Assembly (NCBI RefSeq): GCF_004331265.1
Contig: NZ_SJOO01000004.1
Location: forward strand, 372,001 to 436,000
Reading direction: 5' to 3'
Length of the DNA stretch: 64,000 bases
Source of the DNA: Enterobacter wuhouensis
GTDB lineage: Bacteria; Pseudomonadota; Gammaproteobacteria; Enterobacterales; Enterobacteriaceae
In this document: positions 48,925 to 58,741 of the stretch, one piece after another
Numbering within the stretch: the stretch's first letter is position 1
Layout: each line of letters begins with the position of its first letter
Notes under the pieces: model-generated
The model's database searches: none
Told to the model about the DNA's origin: nothing
The model's input: the letters and a program-made list of their open reading frames with translations, nothing else
Position numbers and translations under genes: made by a program

Positions 48925-51633
48925 TTACTGCCACCCATACCGACGCGCATAAATGCCTTTCACCATCTGCGTCAGCACCATATAACCCGCGAGGATCGCC
49001 ACCAGCCACGGGAAGTAGCTCAGCGGCAGCGCCTGCAGCTGCAGGTAGCTCGCCAGCGGCGAGAACGGCAGCGCGATACCCAGCGCCATCACAATCCCGG
49101 TCATGATGATGAGCGGCCACGCGGCGCGGCTCTGGATGAACGGAATGCGGCGGGTGCGGATCATGTGCACAATCAGCGTCTGCGACAGCAGCCCCACCAC
49201 GAACCAGCCGGACTGGAACAGCGTCTGATGTTCCGGGGTGTTGGCGTGGAACACAAACCACATAAGGCAGAAGGTCAAAATGTCGAAAATGGAGCTGATC
49301 GGCCCAAAGAACAGCATAAAGCGGCCCAGATCGGCGGGGTTCCAGCGCTGCGGCTTCTGGATCTGCTCGTCGTCTACGTTATCAAACGGGATCGCTACCT
49401 GAGACACGTCGTACATCAGGTTCTGGATCAGCAGGTGCAGCGGCAGCATCGGCAGGAACGGCAGGAACGCGCTCGCCACCAGCACGCTGAAGACGTTACC
49501 GAAGTTAGAGCTGGCGGTCATTTTGATGTACTTCAGCATGTTGGCAAAGGTGCGGCGTCCTTCGATCACGCCCTCCTCCAGCACCATCAGGCTCTTTTCC
49601 AGCAGGATGATATCCGCCGCTTCACGGGCGATATCCACGGCACCGTCCACGGAGATGCCGATATCCGCCGCACGCAGGGCGGGCGCGTCGTTGATGCCGT
49701 CGCCCATAAAGCCCACCACGTGCCCCTCGCGTCGCAGCAGCGTGACGATGCGCTCTTTGTGCATCGGCGTCAGGCGGGCAAACAATGTGGTGTGCAGGGC
49801 GAGTTTCGCCAGCTCGTCGTCGGAGAGGTGCTCAATGTCGCTCCCCACCACCACGTCGCCCGCGTCCAGCCCCACTTCGTGGCACACCTTAGCGGCCACC
49901 AGCTCGCTGTCGCCGGTGAGGATTTTTACGGTAATGCCGCTCGCTTTTAACGCTTTGAGCGCCGGAGCGGTAGTCTCCTTCGGCGGATCGAGGAATGCGA
50001 TATAACCTTCAAGGATCAAATCGGATTCATCGATACGCTGATAGTCACCTTCACGCGCGGGCAGCATTTTGCTGGCTACCGCGACTACGCGCAGCCCCTG
50101 ACGATTCAGGTTGTCGGTGACGCGCTTGATGCGACGCAGCATGGTGTCGTCCAGCGGCACGATATCGCCGTTATAACGCACCTGGCTGGAAACATTCAGG
50201 ATCTCCTGCAGCGCACCTTTGCAGATCAGCTGATGGACGTCCTGCTGCTCGCTCACCACCACCGACATGCGGCGGCGCTCGAAGTCGAACGGAATTTCGT
50301 CCACCTTCTGCCAGCGGCCGGAGAGCGTGCGGGCAGATTCCTCATCCACCCCTTCCAGCACCGCGACGTCGAGCAGGTTTTTCAGCCCGGTCTGGTAGTG
50401 GCTGTTCAGCCACGCGGTGTGCAGCACGCGCTCGCTGGTTTTGCCGGAGATATCGGTGTGGTTCTCCAGCACGATTTTATCCTGCGTCAGAGTGCCGGTT
50501 TTATCGGTGCAGAGAATGTCCATCGCGCCGAAGTTCTGAATGGCATCAAGATGTTTGACGATCACCTTTTGCTTCGAGAGCTTGACCGCGCCGCGCGCCA
50601 GCGTGGAGGTGACAATCATCGGCAGCATTTCCGGCGTTAAGCCAACGGCCACGGAGAGGGCAAACAGCGCCGCTTCCCACCAGTCGCCCTTGGTGTAGCC
50701 GTTGATCAGCAGGACGATCGGCGTCATGACCATCATAAAGCGGATCAGCAGCATGCTGACGCGGCCAATGCCTTTCTGGAAAGCGTTAGGCTCGCTCTCC
50801 TGCTCCGTCACGCGTCCGGCAAGCTGCCCAAACCAGGTGTTGCCGCCCGTGGCGGTGACAATTGCCTGCGCCGTGCCGCTCACCACCGTAGTGCCCATAA
50901 AGCACAGGGTGTCGCATTCGAGGGGGTTCATCTGCTGCGGGTCGCGGCTGCGCGCCACCTTTTCAACGGGCAGGGATTCCCCGGTCAGCGATGCCTGCGC
51001 GACGAACAGATCGCGCGCCTGGATAATGCGTAAATCCGCCGGGATCATATCCCCCGCTGCCAGCTTCACCAGATCGCCCGGCACCAGCTGGTCGATAGGC
51101 AGCTCCACCCAGGCATTTTCACCGAGGTCGTTAATCACGCGTGAAACGGTCGCGGTGTTGCTGACCATCGCCTTCAGGGCGTCTGCCGCTCTGGTAGAGC
51201 GGGCTTCCTGAATGAAGTTCAGCAGCGTGGAGATGCCGACCATCAGGGCAATCACGCCTGCGGCAAACAGATCTTCCGTCGCGTAAGAGATAAGCCCCAG
51301 CACGGTCAGCAGCAGGTTGAACGGGTTACGGTAGCAGAGCCAGAGGTGTACCCACCATGGTGCCGGTTTTTGCGCCGGGATTTGATTGTCGCCATGCACG
51401 GCGCGGATTTTTTCCACCTCTGAGGCGTTCAGCCCTTCCGGGTGTCCGCCGAACGCGCGCCAGACTTCATTTTCATCCATCGCCGCCACGTTCAGGCAGC
51501 GTTCGGTCAGGGAGGCTGGGATCGCCGTTCCCGCCATGTTTTTAGCATTTGGCAGCGGGTCGCGCTGGACAAGACGATGTGGCAGATGGCGGCTGAGCTG
51601 GGCAAGCAGCTGCCGGGTGATATTTTTCAGCAT
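48925..51633 (-). CDS. mgtA: Mg2+-importing P-type ATPase
   Basis: 902 residues from MLKNITRQLLAQL, the start matching E. coli MgtA; ATG codons 2 and 18 codons earlier are in frame but GGGGGA fits this one best. A P3B ATPase in the inner membrane that imports Mg2+ at low external Mg2+. Phosphorylated Asp in DKTGTLTQDK, ASLTGESLPVEK, hinge MGDGINDAPALRAADIG, and about ten membrane segments. Preceded by a PhoP box, a long leader and mgtL, as in E. coli and Salmonella. Confidence 0.97.
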   Translation of the reverse strand: MLKNITRQLLAQLSRHLPHRLVQRDPLPNAKNMAGTAIPASLTERCLNVAAMDENEVWRAFGGHPEGLNASEVEKIRAVHGDNQIPAQKPAPWWVHLWLCYRNPFNLLLTVLGLISYATEDLFAAGVIALMVGISTLLNFIQEARSTRAADALKAMVSNTATVSRVINDLGENAWVELPIDQLVPGDLVKLAAGDMIPADLRIIQARDLFVAQASLTGESLPVEKVARSRDPQQMNPLECDTLCFMGTTVVSGTAQAIVTATGGNTWFGQLAGRVTEQESEPNAFQKGIGRVSMLLIRFMMVMTPIVLLINGYTKGDWWEAALFALSVAVGLTPEMLPMIVTSTLARGAVKLSKQKVIVKHLDAIQNFGAMDILCTDKTGTLTQDKIVLENHTDISGKTSERVLHTAWLNSHYQTGLKNLLDVAVLEGVDEESARTLSGRWQKVDEIPFDFERRRMSVVVSEQQDVHQLICKGALQEILNVSSQVRYNGDIVPLDDTMLRRIKRVTDNLNRQGLRVVAVASKMLPAREGDYQRIDESDLILEGYIAFLDPPKETTAPALKALKASGITVKILTGDSELVAAKVCHEVGLDAGDVVVGSDIEHLSDDELAKLALHTTLFARLTPMHKERIVTLLRREGHVVGFMGDGINDAPALRAADIGISVDGAVDIAREAADIILLEKSLMVLEEGVIEGRRTFANMLKYIKMTASSNFGNVFSVLVASAFLPFLPMLPLHLLIQNLMYDVSQVAIPFDNVDDEQIQKPQRWNPADLGRFMLFFGPISSIFDILTFCLMWFVFHANTPEHQTLFQSGWFVVGLLSQTLIVHMIRTRRIPFIQSRAAWPLIIMTGIVMALGIALPFSPLASYLQLQALPLSYFPWLVAILAGYMVLTQMVKGIYARRYGWQ

Positions 51634-51774
51634 AGTCATTCCCCCGCATCCGCAAAGGCGGACGCAGTCTTTCTGCAGGCGCGGCAATGCCGTACCTGTC
51701 AGGCACTTAACTTTTCAAGCAGGAACGTTTAAGACGTTACTGCCTCACGCCGGTGAGACAGCAACAGGGCTGGC

Positions 51775-51828
51775 TTACCGGATAGAAGGTTTTCTCCCGT
51801 TCAGGAGAGGTGTGGGATCGGGATCCAT
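51775..51828 (-). CDS. mgtL: mgtA leader peptide
   Basis: 17 residues, MDPDPTPLLNGRKPSIR, with GGAGGCGAC as ribosome site, in the roughly 270-base mgtA leader. The Asp/Pro-rich start (E. coli MgtL begins MEPDPTP) slows or destabilises ribosomes when Mg2+ or proline-charged tRNA is low, which lets transcription run on into mgtA. Of the four E. coli prolines the fourth (position 9) is Leu here. Confidence 0.9.
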   Translation of the reverse strand: MDPDPTPLLNGRKPSIR

Positions 51829-51910
51829 GTCGCCTCCGGTAAGTAAAAAAGTAGGGTGTCGCCGCGCAGTATAAGGATTTAACCATACCGTTTGTGGCTA
51901 ATCGGGCGGT

Positions 51911-51945
51911 ATTATAACTCCACGCAAATAAACCGAACGTAAACC
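51911..51945 (-). promoter_or_regulatory. PhoP box and -10 of mgtA
   Basis: On the minus strand GGTTTA-CGTTC-GGTTTA is a perfect PhoP direct repeat (51,929-51,945); TATAAT follows 12 bp later (51,911-51,916), the usual PhoP-activated layout. Confidence 0.92.
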
Positions 51946-52022
51946 AGACTTTGCCCATAGCGAAATTGCACAAGGCTATTAGGCTCAATTGACCATTTTA
52001 TCGTTGTTACAGGGAATACAGC

Positions 52023-52970
52023 ATGCAGAACCGCCTTACGATTAAAGACATCGCGCGTTTAAGCGGCGTGGGGAAATCCACCGTGTCGCGCGTGCTGAAT
52101 AACGAGAGCGGTGTCAGCGAGCGCACGCGCGAGCGCGTCGAGGCGGTGATGAATCAGCACGGTTTTTCCCCTTCCCGCTCCGCGCGCGCCATGCGTGGGC
52201 AGAGTGACAAAGTGGTCGCCATTATCGTTTCGCGTCTGGATTCCCTCTCGGAAAACCTTGCCGTGCAGACCATGCTCCCTGCATTTTACGAGCAGGGATA
52301 TGATCCGATCATGATGGAGAGCCAGTTCTCGACGCAGATGGTGGAAGAGCATCTCGGTATGCTCCAGCGCCGCAACATCGACGGCGTGGTGCTGTTTGGT
52401 TTTACCGGCATAAAAGACGAGATGCTCAAACCCTGGCAACCGTCGCTGGTGCTGCTGGCGCGCGATGCCCCCGGTTTTGCCTCCGTCTGTTACGACGACG
52501 AGGGGGCGATTATTACCCTGATGCAGCGCCTGTATGAAAAAGGCCATCGCCACATCAGCTATCTGGGCGTACCGCACGCGGATGTCACCACCGGCAAGCG
52601 TCGCCATGAGGCGTATCTGAGCTTTTGCAAAGAGCATAACCTTTCTGCCGTAGCCTCCCTGCCGGGGCTGGGCATGAAGCAGGGCTATGAGCAGGTCGCC
52701 AGCGTATTGACCCCTCAGACCACCGCGCTGCTGTGCGCGACGGATACCCTGGCGCTGGGAGCCAGCAAATATTTGCAGGAGCAGCGCATCGACGATTTGC
52801 AGATCGCGAGCGTCGGCAGCACGCCGCTGATGAAGTTCCTGCACCCGGAAATCATCACCGTCGATCCGGGCTACGCCGAATCCGGCAGACAGGCCGCTGC
52901 GCAGCTGATCGAGCAGATTAACGGGCGCGCTGAGCCGCGTCAGATCGTTATTCCCGCCCACCTTTCATAA
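52023..52970 (+). CDS. treR: Trehalose operon repressor (LacI family)
   Basis: 315 residues. LacI-type DNA-binding head (LTIKDIARLSGVGKSTVSRVLNNESGVS) and periplasmic-binding-protein-like effector domain. TreR represses treBC and is released by trehalose-6-phosphate. Its own operator is seen downstream in the treB promoter. Divergent from mgtA and directly ahead of treB, as in E. coli. Confidence 0.96.
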   Translation: MQNRLTIKDIARLSGVGKSTVSRVLNNESGVSERTRERVEAVMNQHGFSPSRSARAMRGQSDKVVAIIVSRLDSLSENLAVQTMLPAFYEQGYDPIMMESQFSTQMVEEHLGMLQRRNIDGVVLFGFTGIKDEMLKPWQPSLVLLARDAPGFASVCYDDEGAIITLMQRLYEKGHRHISYLGVPHADVTTGKRRHEAYLSFCKEHNLSAVASLPGLGMKQGYEQVASVLTPQTTALLCATDTLALGASKYLQEQRIDDLQIASVGSTPLMKFLHPEIITVDPGYAESGRQAAAQLIEQINGRAEPRQIVIPAHLS

Positions 52971-53009
52971 ACCCCGCTATACGGTTTATTGTGATCTTCG
53001 CCTAATTTC

Positions 53010-53021
53010 GGGAACGTTCCC
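53010..53021 (+). promoter_or_regulatory. TreR operator
   Basis: GGGAACGTTCCC, a perfect 12 bp palindrome of the TreR type, 75 bp ahead of treB. A half-matching CRP site (TTGTGATCTTCG) lies just upstream. Confidence 0.9.
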
Positions 53022-53095
53022 ATTTTCGCCGTTACGCTGAAGGAGTAGGCTTGCGCTCAGGTCATTACCCCCTTCACCATCAGTCATGAGGTTTC

Positions 53096-54517
53096 ATGAT
53101 GAGTAAAGTTAAACAAGAAGATATCGATCGGCTGATCGTCCTGGTCGGCGGGCGCGAGAACATCGCCACCGTCAGCCACTGCATTACCCGCCTGCGCTTT
53201 GTGCTTAACGATCCGGCCAAAGCCAATCCCAAGGCCATCGAAGAGCTGAAGATGGTTAAAGGCTGCTTCACCAACGCCGGTCAGTTTCAGGTGGTGATTG
53301 GTACCGAAGTGGGCGATTACTATCAGGCTCTGCTGGCGACTACCGGGCACTCTTCTGCTGATAAAGAGCAGGCGAAGAAGGCCGCGCGCCAGAACATGAA
53401 GTGGCACGAGCAGCTGATTTCCCACTTCGCGGAGATCTTCTTCCCGCTGCTGCCGGCGCTGATCAGCGGGGGCTTAATCTTAGGCTTCCGTAACGTCATC
53501 GGCGATGTGCCGATGAGCGACGGCAAAACGCTGGCGCAGATGTACCCCGCGCTGCAAAGCATCTACGACTTCCTGTGGCTGATTGGCGAAGCGATCTTCT
53601 TCTATCTGCCGGTAGGGATTTGCTGGTCTGCGGTACGCAAGATGGGCGGGACGCCGATTCTCGGTATCGTGCTGGGCGTCACCCTGGTCTCTCCGCAGTT
53701 AATGAACGCTTACTTACTTGGGCAGCAGGTGCCTGAGGTGTGGAACTTCGGCCTGTTTACCATCGCCAAGGTGGGCTATCAGGCGCAGGTCATTCCGGCA
53801 CTGCTGGCGGGTCTGGCGCTGGGCTTTATTGAAACCCGCCTGAAGCGCATCGTGCCGGATTATCTCTATCTGGTGGTGGTGCCGGTTTGCTCGCTGATCC
53901 TGGCGGTGTTCCTGGCGCACGCCTTTATCGGTCCGTTTGGCCGCATGATTGGCGACGGCGTGGCCTTCGCGGTGCGCCATCTGATGACCGGCAGCTTCGC
54001 GCCGATCGGTGCCGCGCTGTTCGGCTTCCTGTATGCCCCGCTGGTGATCACCGGCGTGCACCAGACCACGCTGGCGATTGATATGCAGATGATTCAAAGC
54101 CTCGGCGGCACGCCGGTCTGGCCGATTATCGCCCTGTCGAACATTGCGCAGGCCTCTGCGGTGACCGGCATCATCATCGTCAGCCGCAAGCACAACGAGC
54201 GTGAAATCTCCGTTCCGGCGGCCATCTCCGCCTACCTCGGCGTCACCGAACCGGCGATGTACGGCATTAACCTGAAGTACCGATTCCCGATGCTCTGCGC
54301 GATGATCGGCTCCGGTCTGGCGGGCTTGCTGTGCGGCCTGTACGGCGTGATGGCGAACGGCATTGGCGTCGGCGGCCTGCCGGGCATTCTCTCTATCCAG
54401 CCCGCTTTCTGGCAGGTGTTTGCGCTGGCGATGGCTATCGCGATTATCATTCCAATGGCGCTCACCACCGTGGTTTATCAGCGTAAGTTCCGTCAGGGCA
54501 CGCTGCAGATTGTTTAA
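53096..54517 (+). CDS. treB: PTS trehalose transporter, EIIBC
   Basis: 473 residues. It imports trehalose and phosphorylates it to trehalose-6-phosphate, using EIIA from the glucose system. Phosphorylated Cys of EIIB in VSHCITRLRF near 28; EIIC segments with GVTEPAMYG. The start MMSKV corresponds to E. coli TreB. Followed by treC; an 18 bp hairpin lies between them. Confidence 0.97.
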   Translation: MMSKVKQEDIDRLIVLVGGRENIATVSHCITRLRFVLNDPAKANPKAIEELKMVKGCFTNAGQFQVVIGTEVGDYYQALLATTGHSSADKEQAKKAARQNMKWHEQLISHFAEIFFPLLPALISGGLILGFRNVIGDVPMSDGKTLAQMYPALQSIYDFLWLIGEAIFFYLPVGICWSAVRKMGGTPILGIVLGVTLVSPQLMNAYLLGQQVPEVWNFGLFTIAKVGYQAQVIPALLAGLALGFIETRLKRIVPDYLYLVVVPVCSLILAVFLAHAFIGPFGRMIGDGVAFAVRHLMTGSFAPIGAALFGFLYAPLVITGVHQTTLAIDMQMIQSLGGTPVWPIIALSNIAQASAVTGIIIVSRKHNEREISVPAAISAYLGVTEPAMYGINLKYRFPMLCAMIGSGLAGLLCGLYGVMANGIGVGGLPGILSIQPAFWQVFALAMAIAIIIPMALTTVVYQRKFRQGTLQIV

Positions 54518-54528
54518 CTTCTTCTTTC

Positions 54529-54546
54529 GGGGCGCAGTTGCGCCCC
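54529..54546 (+). other. Intercistronic hairpin treB-treC
   Basis: GGGGCGC-AGTT-GCGCCCC without a T-run; probably attenuates or stabilises rather than ends the transcript. Confidence 0.6.
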
Positions 54547-54568
54547 TTCGCATTTGCAGGAACACACT

Positions 54569-56212
54569 ATGAATACCCTTCCTCACTGGTGGCAGAACGG
54601 CGTCATCTATCAGATTTACCCGAAGAGTTTCCAGGACACTACCGGGCGCGGCACCGGCGATCTGCGCGGCGTGACGCAGCGCCTGGACTACCTGAAAACC
54701 CTCGGCATCGACGCCATCTGGCTGACGCCGTTTTACATCTCCCCGCAGGTGGATAACGGCTACGACGTGGCGAATTACACCGCCATCGACCCGGCCTACG
54801 GCACGCTGGATGACTTCGACGAGCTGGTTGCCGAGGCGCACGCGCGCGGCATTCGCATCGTGCTGGATATGGTGTTCAACCACACCTCGACCCAGCACGC
54901 CTGGTTCCGCGAGTCGCTGAACAAAGCGAGTCCGTACCGCCAGTTTTACATCTGGCGCGACGGCACGCCGGAGCAGCTGCCCAACAACTGGCGCTCCAAG
55001 TTTGGCGGCAACGCCTGGCGCTGGCACGCCGAGAGCGAACAGTATTATCTGCACCTGTTTGCGCCAGAGCAGGCCGATCTCAACTGGGAAAACCCGGAGG
55101 TGCGCGCCGAGCTGAAAAAGGTGTGCGAATTCTGGGCCGATCGCGGCGTGGACGGCCTGCGTCTGGACGTGATTAACCTGATTTCAAAAGATCAGGATTT
55201 CCCGGACGACAATATTGGCGATGGCCGCCGCTTCTATACCGACGGGCCGCGCATCCATGAATATCTGCAGGAGATGAGCCGCGACGTCTTTACGCCGCGC
55301 AGCCTGATGACGGTGGGCGAAATGTCCTCGACCTCGCTGGAAAACTGCCAGCAGTACGCGTCGCTCGACGGCAGCGAGCTGTCGATGACCTTTAACTTCC
55401 ACCACCTGAAGGTGGACTACCCCGGCGGCGAAAAGTGGACGAAGGCGAAGCCGGACTTCGTGGCGCTGAAAACGCTGTTTACCCACTGGCAGCAGGGGAT
55501 GCACAACAAGGCGTGGAACGCGCTGTTCTGGTGTAACCACGACCAGCCGCGCATCGTGTCGCGCTTTGGTGACGAAGGGGAACACCGCGTAGCCGCCGCG
55601 AAAATGCTCGGCATGGTGCTGCACGGGATGCAGGGCACGCCGTATATTTATCAGGGTGAAGAGCTGGGCATGACCAACCCGCACTTTAGCCGTATCACCG
55701 ACTATCGCGACGTAGAAAGCCTGAACATGTTCGCCGAACTGCGGGCAAACGGTCGCGATCCGGACGAATTGCTGGCGATCCTGGCAAGCAAGTCCCGCGA
55801 TAATGGCCGCACGCCGATGCAGTGGGACGCGTCGCACAACGCGGGCTTTACCGAGGGCGAGCCGTGGATTGGCGTCTGTGATAACTACGAAACCGTGAAC
55901 GCCCGCGCGGCGCTCGACGACCCGGACTCGGTGTTTTACACCTACCAGTCGCTGATTCGCCTGCGTAAAACCCTGCCGGTACTGACGTGGGGGGATTATC
56001 AGGATCTGCTGCCCGAGCACCCTTCTCTGTGGTGCTATCGTCGCCAGTGGCAGGGGCAAACCCTGATTGTGGTAGCAAACCTGAGCAGCGAAATTCTGGC
56101 CTGGCCGTCAAACGTTCTGAGCGGCGACGCGCAGGTGGTAATGAGTAACTATCCGACACCACAAGCCACCTCGCTTCGCCCGTTTGAAGCCGTCTGGTGG
56201 CGACAGGCGTAA
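54569..56212 (+). CDS. treC: Trehalose-6-phosphate hydrolase
   Basis: 547 residues from MNTLPHWWQNGVIYQIYPKSF; GCAGGAACAC precedes it. Cytoplasmic GH13 enzyme that splits trehalose-6-phosphate to glucose and glucose-6-phosphate. Catalytic Asp in GLRLDVINLI, Glu in MTVGEMSS, and third acid in WCNHDQPRIVSR. Ends the treBC operon. Confidence 0.97.
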   Translation: MNTLPHWWQNGVIYQIYPKSFQDTTGRGTGDLRGVTQRLDYLKTLGIDAIWLTPFYISPQVDNGYDVANYTAIDPAYGTLDDFDELVAEAHARGIRIVLDMVFNHTSTQHAWFRESLNKASPYRQFYIWRDGTPEQLPNNWRSKFGGNAWRWHAESEQYYLHLFAPEQADLNWENPEVRAELKKVCEFWADRGVDGLRLDVINLISKDQDFPDDNIGDGRRFYTDGPRIHEYLQEMSRDVFTPRSLMTVGEMSSTSLENCQQYASLDGSELSMTFNFHHLKVDYPGGEKWTKAKPDFVALKTLFTHWQQGMHNKAWNALFWCNHDQPRIVSRFGDEGEHRVAAAKMLGMVLHGMQGTPYIYQGEELGMTNPHFSRITDYRDVESLNMFAELRANGRDPDELLAILASKSRDNGRTPMQWDASHNAGFTEGEPWIGVCDNYETVNARAALDDPDSVFYTYQSLIRLRKTLPVLTWGDYQDLLPEHPSLWCYRRQWQGQTLIVVANLSSEILAWPSNVLSGDAQVVMSNYPTPQATSLRPFEAVWWRQA

Positions 56213-56218
56213 TTTCTG

Positions 56219-56248
56219 GCCGGGCGTTATCCACCGCCCGGCTTATTT
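56219..56248 (+). terminator. Terminator of treBC
   Basis: GCCGGGCG pairs with CGCCCGGC and is followed by TTATTTTA. Confidence 0.85.
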
Positions 56249-56369
56249 TACTGTTTTTGTTGAATAATTAATCAGATTTTTCTCACGCGCATTTACAATC
56301 GCTGAAGCGCCCGCCGTTTGTACTCTCGTCTTTTTACTTTGTCCTGAATCAAAAAAAACGCAAACATGT

Positions 56370-56383
56370 TTGATGCAAATCAC
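56370..56383 (+). promoter_or_regulatory. FNR site upstream of nrdD
   Basis: TTGAT-GCAA-ATCAC matches the FNR consensus at 9 of 10. nrdDG encodes the anaerobic reductase and is FNR-activated in E. coli. Confidence 0.75.
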
Positions 56384-56426
56384 TATATGTAGCACTTAAA
56401 ATGCATCCCGACCCAACATATTGTAT
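56380..56426 (+). promoter_or_regulatory. Paired NrdR boxes upstream of nrdD
   Basis: TCACTATATGTAGCAC (56,380) and ACCCAACATATTGTAT (56,411) resemble the NrdR box; the second matches at about 13 of 16. They start 31 bp apart, three helical turns, the standard spacing. Box 1 overlaps the FNR site, so repressor and activator would compete. Confidence 0.7.
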
Positions 56427-56585
56427 TTATCGTCTACTATTCCAACAACAAGACGGCGACGACGCTGGCCGGAATTGTGGATAACAGGCGTTGGAAACGA
56501 GGGAAGTCTCTGGCCTGGTTGGCAATACGCCCGGTGCATACTTTTCTACCTCTGTGGATAACCTGTTTTTAAAAATGGAGTGATC

Positions 56586-58724
56586 ATGACACCGCATGTG
56601 ATGAAACGTGATGGCTGTAAAGTGCCGTTTAAATCAGAGCGCATCCAGGAAGCCATTCTGCGTGCAGCTAAAGCAGCGGGAGTCGATGACGCAGATTACT
56701 GCGCCACCGTCGCAGAAGTCGTTAGCAGCCAGATGAATGAACGCAGCCAGGTCGATATCAACGAGATCCAGACCGCCGTTGAGAACCAGCTGATGTCGGG
56801 CCCCTACAAGCAGCTGGCGCGTGCCTATATTGAGTACCGCCACGATCGCGACGTCCAGCGCGAGAAGCGCGGCCGCCTGAACCAGGAAATTCGTGGCCTG
56901 GTGGAGCAGACAAACTCGTCGCTGCTCAACGAAAACGCCAATAAAGACAGCAAAGTGATCCCGACCCAGCGCGATCTGCTGGCCGGTATCGTCGCGAAAC
57001 ACTATGCCCGTCAGCATCTGCTGCCGCGCGACGTGGTGTCTGCGCACGAGCGCGGTGAAATCCACTATCACGATCTCGACTACTCGCCGTTCTTCCCGAT
57101 GTTCAACTGCATGCTCATCGACCTGAAGGGCATGCTGACCCACGGCTTTAAGATGGGTAACGCCGAGATTGAACCGCCAAAATCTATTTCCACCGCCACG
57201 GCCGTCACCGCGCAAATTATCGCTCAGGTCGCGAGCCACATTTATGGCGGCACTACCATCAACCGCATTGATGAAGTGCTGGCCCCGTTCGTGACGGCAA
57301 GCTTTAACAAGCATCGTAAAACGGCCGAAGAGTGGCAGATCCCGGACGCGGACGGCTATGCCCATTCCCGCACAGAAAAAGAGTGCTACGACGCCTTCCA
57401 GTCTCTGGAATACGAAGTGAACACGCTGCACACCGCCAACGGCCAGACGCCGTTTGTGACCTTCGGTTTTGGTCTGGGCACCAGCTGGGAATCACGCCTG
57501 ATCCAGCAGTCCATCCTGCGTAACCGCATTTCCGGCCTCGGCAAAAACCGCAAAACCGCGGTGTTCCCGAAGCTGGTGTTCGCCATCCGCGACGGCCTGA
57601 ATCACAAGTTTGGCGATCCGAACTACGACATCAAACAGCTGGCGCTGGAGTGCGCGAGCAAGCGCATGTATCCGGACATCCTGAACTACGATCAGGTGGT
57701 CAAAGTGACCGGGTCGTTTAAAACGCCTATGGGTTGCCGCAGCTTCCTCGGCGTGTACGAAGATGAAAACGGCGAGCAGATCCACGACGGGCGCAACAAC
57801 CTGGGCGTCATCAGCCTGAACCTGCCGCGCATCGCGCTGGAAGCCAAAGGCAATGAGGCCGAATTCTGGAAACTGCTGGATGAACGCCTGCAGCTTGCGC
57901 GCAAAGCGCTGATGACCCGCATTGCCCGTCTGGAAGGGGTGAAGGCCCGCGTCGCGCCCATCCTCTATATGGAAGGGGCCTGCGGCGTGCGTCTGAAAGC
58001 GGACGATGACGTGTCCGAGATCTTCAAAAACGGCCGCGCGTCGATTTCGCTGGGCTATATCGGCATTCACGAAACCATCAACGCGCTGTTTGGCGACAAG
58101 CACGTGTACGACAGCGAAGCCCTGCGTGAAAAAGGCGTGGCGATTGTTCAGCGCCTGCGCGACGCGGTTGACCAGTGGAAAGACGAAACCGGCTACGGCT
58201 TTAGCCTTTACAGCACGCCGAGCGAGAACCTGTGCGACCGCTTCTGCCGCCTTGACGCCGCCGAGTTCGGCATCGTGGAAGGCGTGACCGACAAAGGTTA
58301 CTACACCAACAGCTTCCACCTCGACGTGGAGAAAAAGGTGAACCCGTACGACAAGATCGACTTCGAAGCGGCGTATCCGCCGATCGCCAGCGGTGGGTTC
58401 ATCTGCTACGGCGAGTACCCGAACATCCAGCATAACCTGAAGGCGCTGGAAGACGTGTGGGATTACAGCTATCAGCACGTGCCGTATTACGGAACCAACA
58501 CGCCAATCGACGAGTGCTACGAGTGCGGCTTTACCGGTGAGTTTGAGTGTACGAGCAAAGGCTTCACCTGCCCGAAATGCGGCAACCACGACGCGGCCCG
58601 CGTCTCCGTGACCCGTCGCGTGTGCGGTTATCTCGGCAGCCCGGATGCCCGTCCGTTTAACGCCGGCAAGCAGGAAGAGGTTAAGCGCCGCGTGAAGCAT
58701 TTAGGGAATGGGCAGATCGGGTAA
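56586..58724 (+). CDS. nrdD: Anaerobic ribonucleoside-triphosphate reductase
   Basis: 712 residues from MTPHVMKRDGCKVPFK; an ATG two codons earlier is in frame. Class III reductase making dNTPs without oxygen. N-terminal ATP cone (residues 1-90), barrel with active-site Cys, C-terminal Zn site (CYECG and CPKCG) and the glycyl radical loop RRVCGYLGSPDARPF. Activated by NrdG, encoded 141 bp downstream after a palindromic repeat. Confidence 0.98.
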   Translation: MTPHVMKRDGCKVPFKSERIQEAILRAAKAAGVDDADYCATVAEVVSSQMNERSQVDINEIQTAVENQLMSGPYKQLARAYIEYRHDRDVQREKRGRLNQEIRGLVEQTNSSLLNENANKDSKVIPTQRDLLAGIVAKHYARQHLLPRDVVSAHERGEIHYHDLDYSPFFPMFNCMLIDLKGMLTHGFKMGNAEIEPPKSISTATAVTAQIIAQVASHIYGGTTINRIDEVLAPFVTASFNKHRKTAEEWQIPDADGYAHSRTEKECYDAFQSLEYEVNTLHTANGQTPFVTFGFGLGTSWESRLIQQSILRNRISGLGKNRKTAVFPKLVFAIRDGLNHKFGDPNYDIKQLALECASKRMYPDILNYDQVVKVTGSFKTPMGCRSFLGVYEDENGEQIHDGRNNLGVISLNLPRIALEAKGNEAEFWKLLDERLQLARKALMTRIARLEGVKARVAPILYMEGACGVRLKADDDVSEIFKNGRASISLGYIGIHETINALFGDKHVYDSEALREKGVAIVQRLRDAVDQWKDETGYGFSLYSTPSENLCDRFCRLDAAEFGIVEGVTDKGYYTNSFHLDVEKKVNPYDKIDFEAAYPPIASGGFICYGEYPNIQHNLKALEDVWDYSYQHVPYYGTNTPIDECYECGFTGEFECTSKGFTCPKCGNHDAARVSVTRRVCGYLGSPDARPFNAGKQEEVKRRVKHLGNGQIG

Positions 58725-58741
58725 GTTCTGCGCAGGGTTCT

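Larger units (their letters stand above)
56249..56585 (+). promoter_or_regulatory. nrdDG control region
   Basis: No gene. The stretch carries an FNR-like site overlapped by the first of two NrdR boxes (separate entries), then about 160 bp of probable untranslated leader before nrdD. The ribosome site is a modest TGGAG five bases from the ATG. Confidence 0.7.

Noticed and set aside
53714..55054. 446-codon minus-strand frame across treB and treC
   Set aside because: Antisense to two certain genes, rich in His/Arg/Gln as expected from the opposite strand of GC-rich genes.
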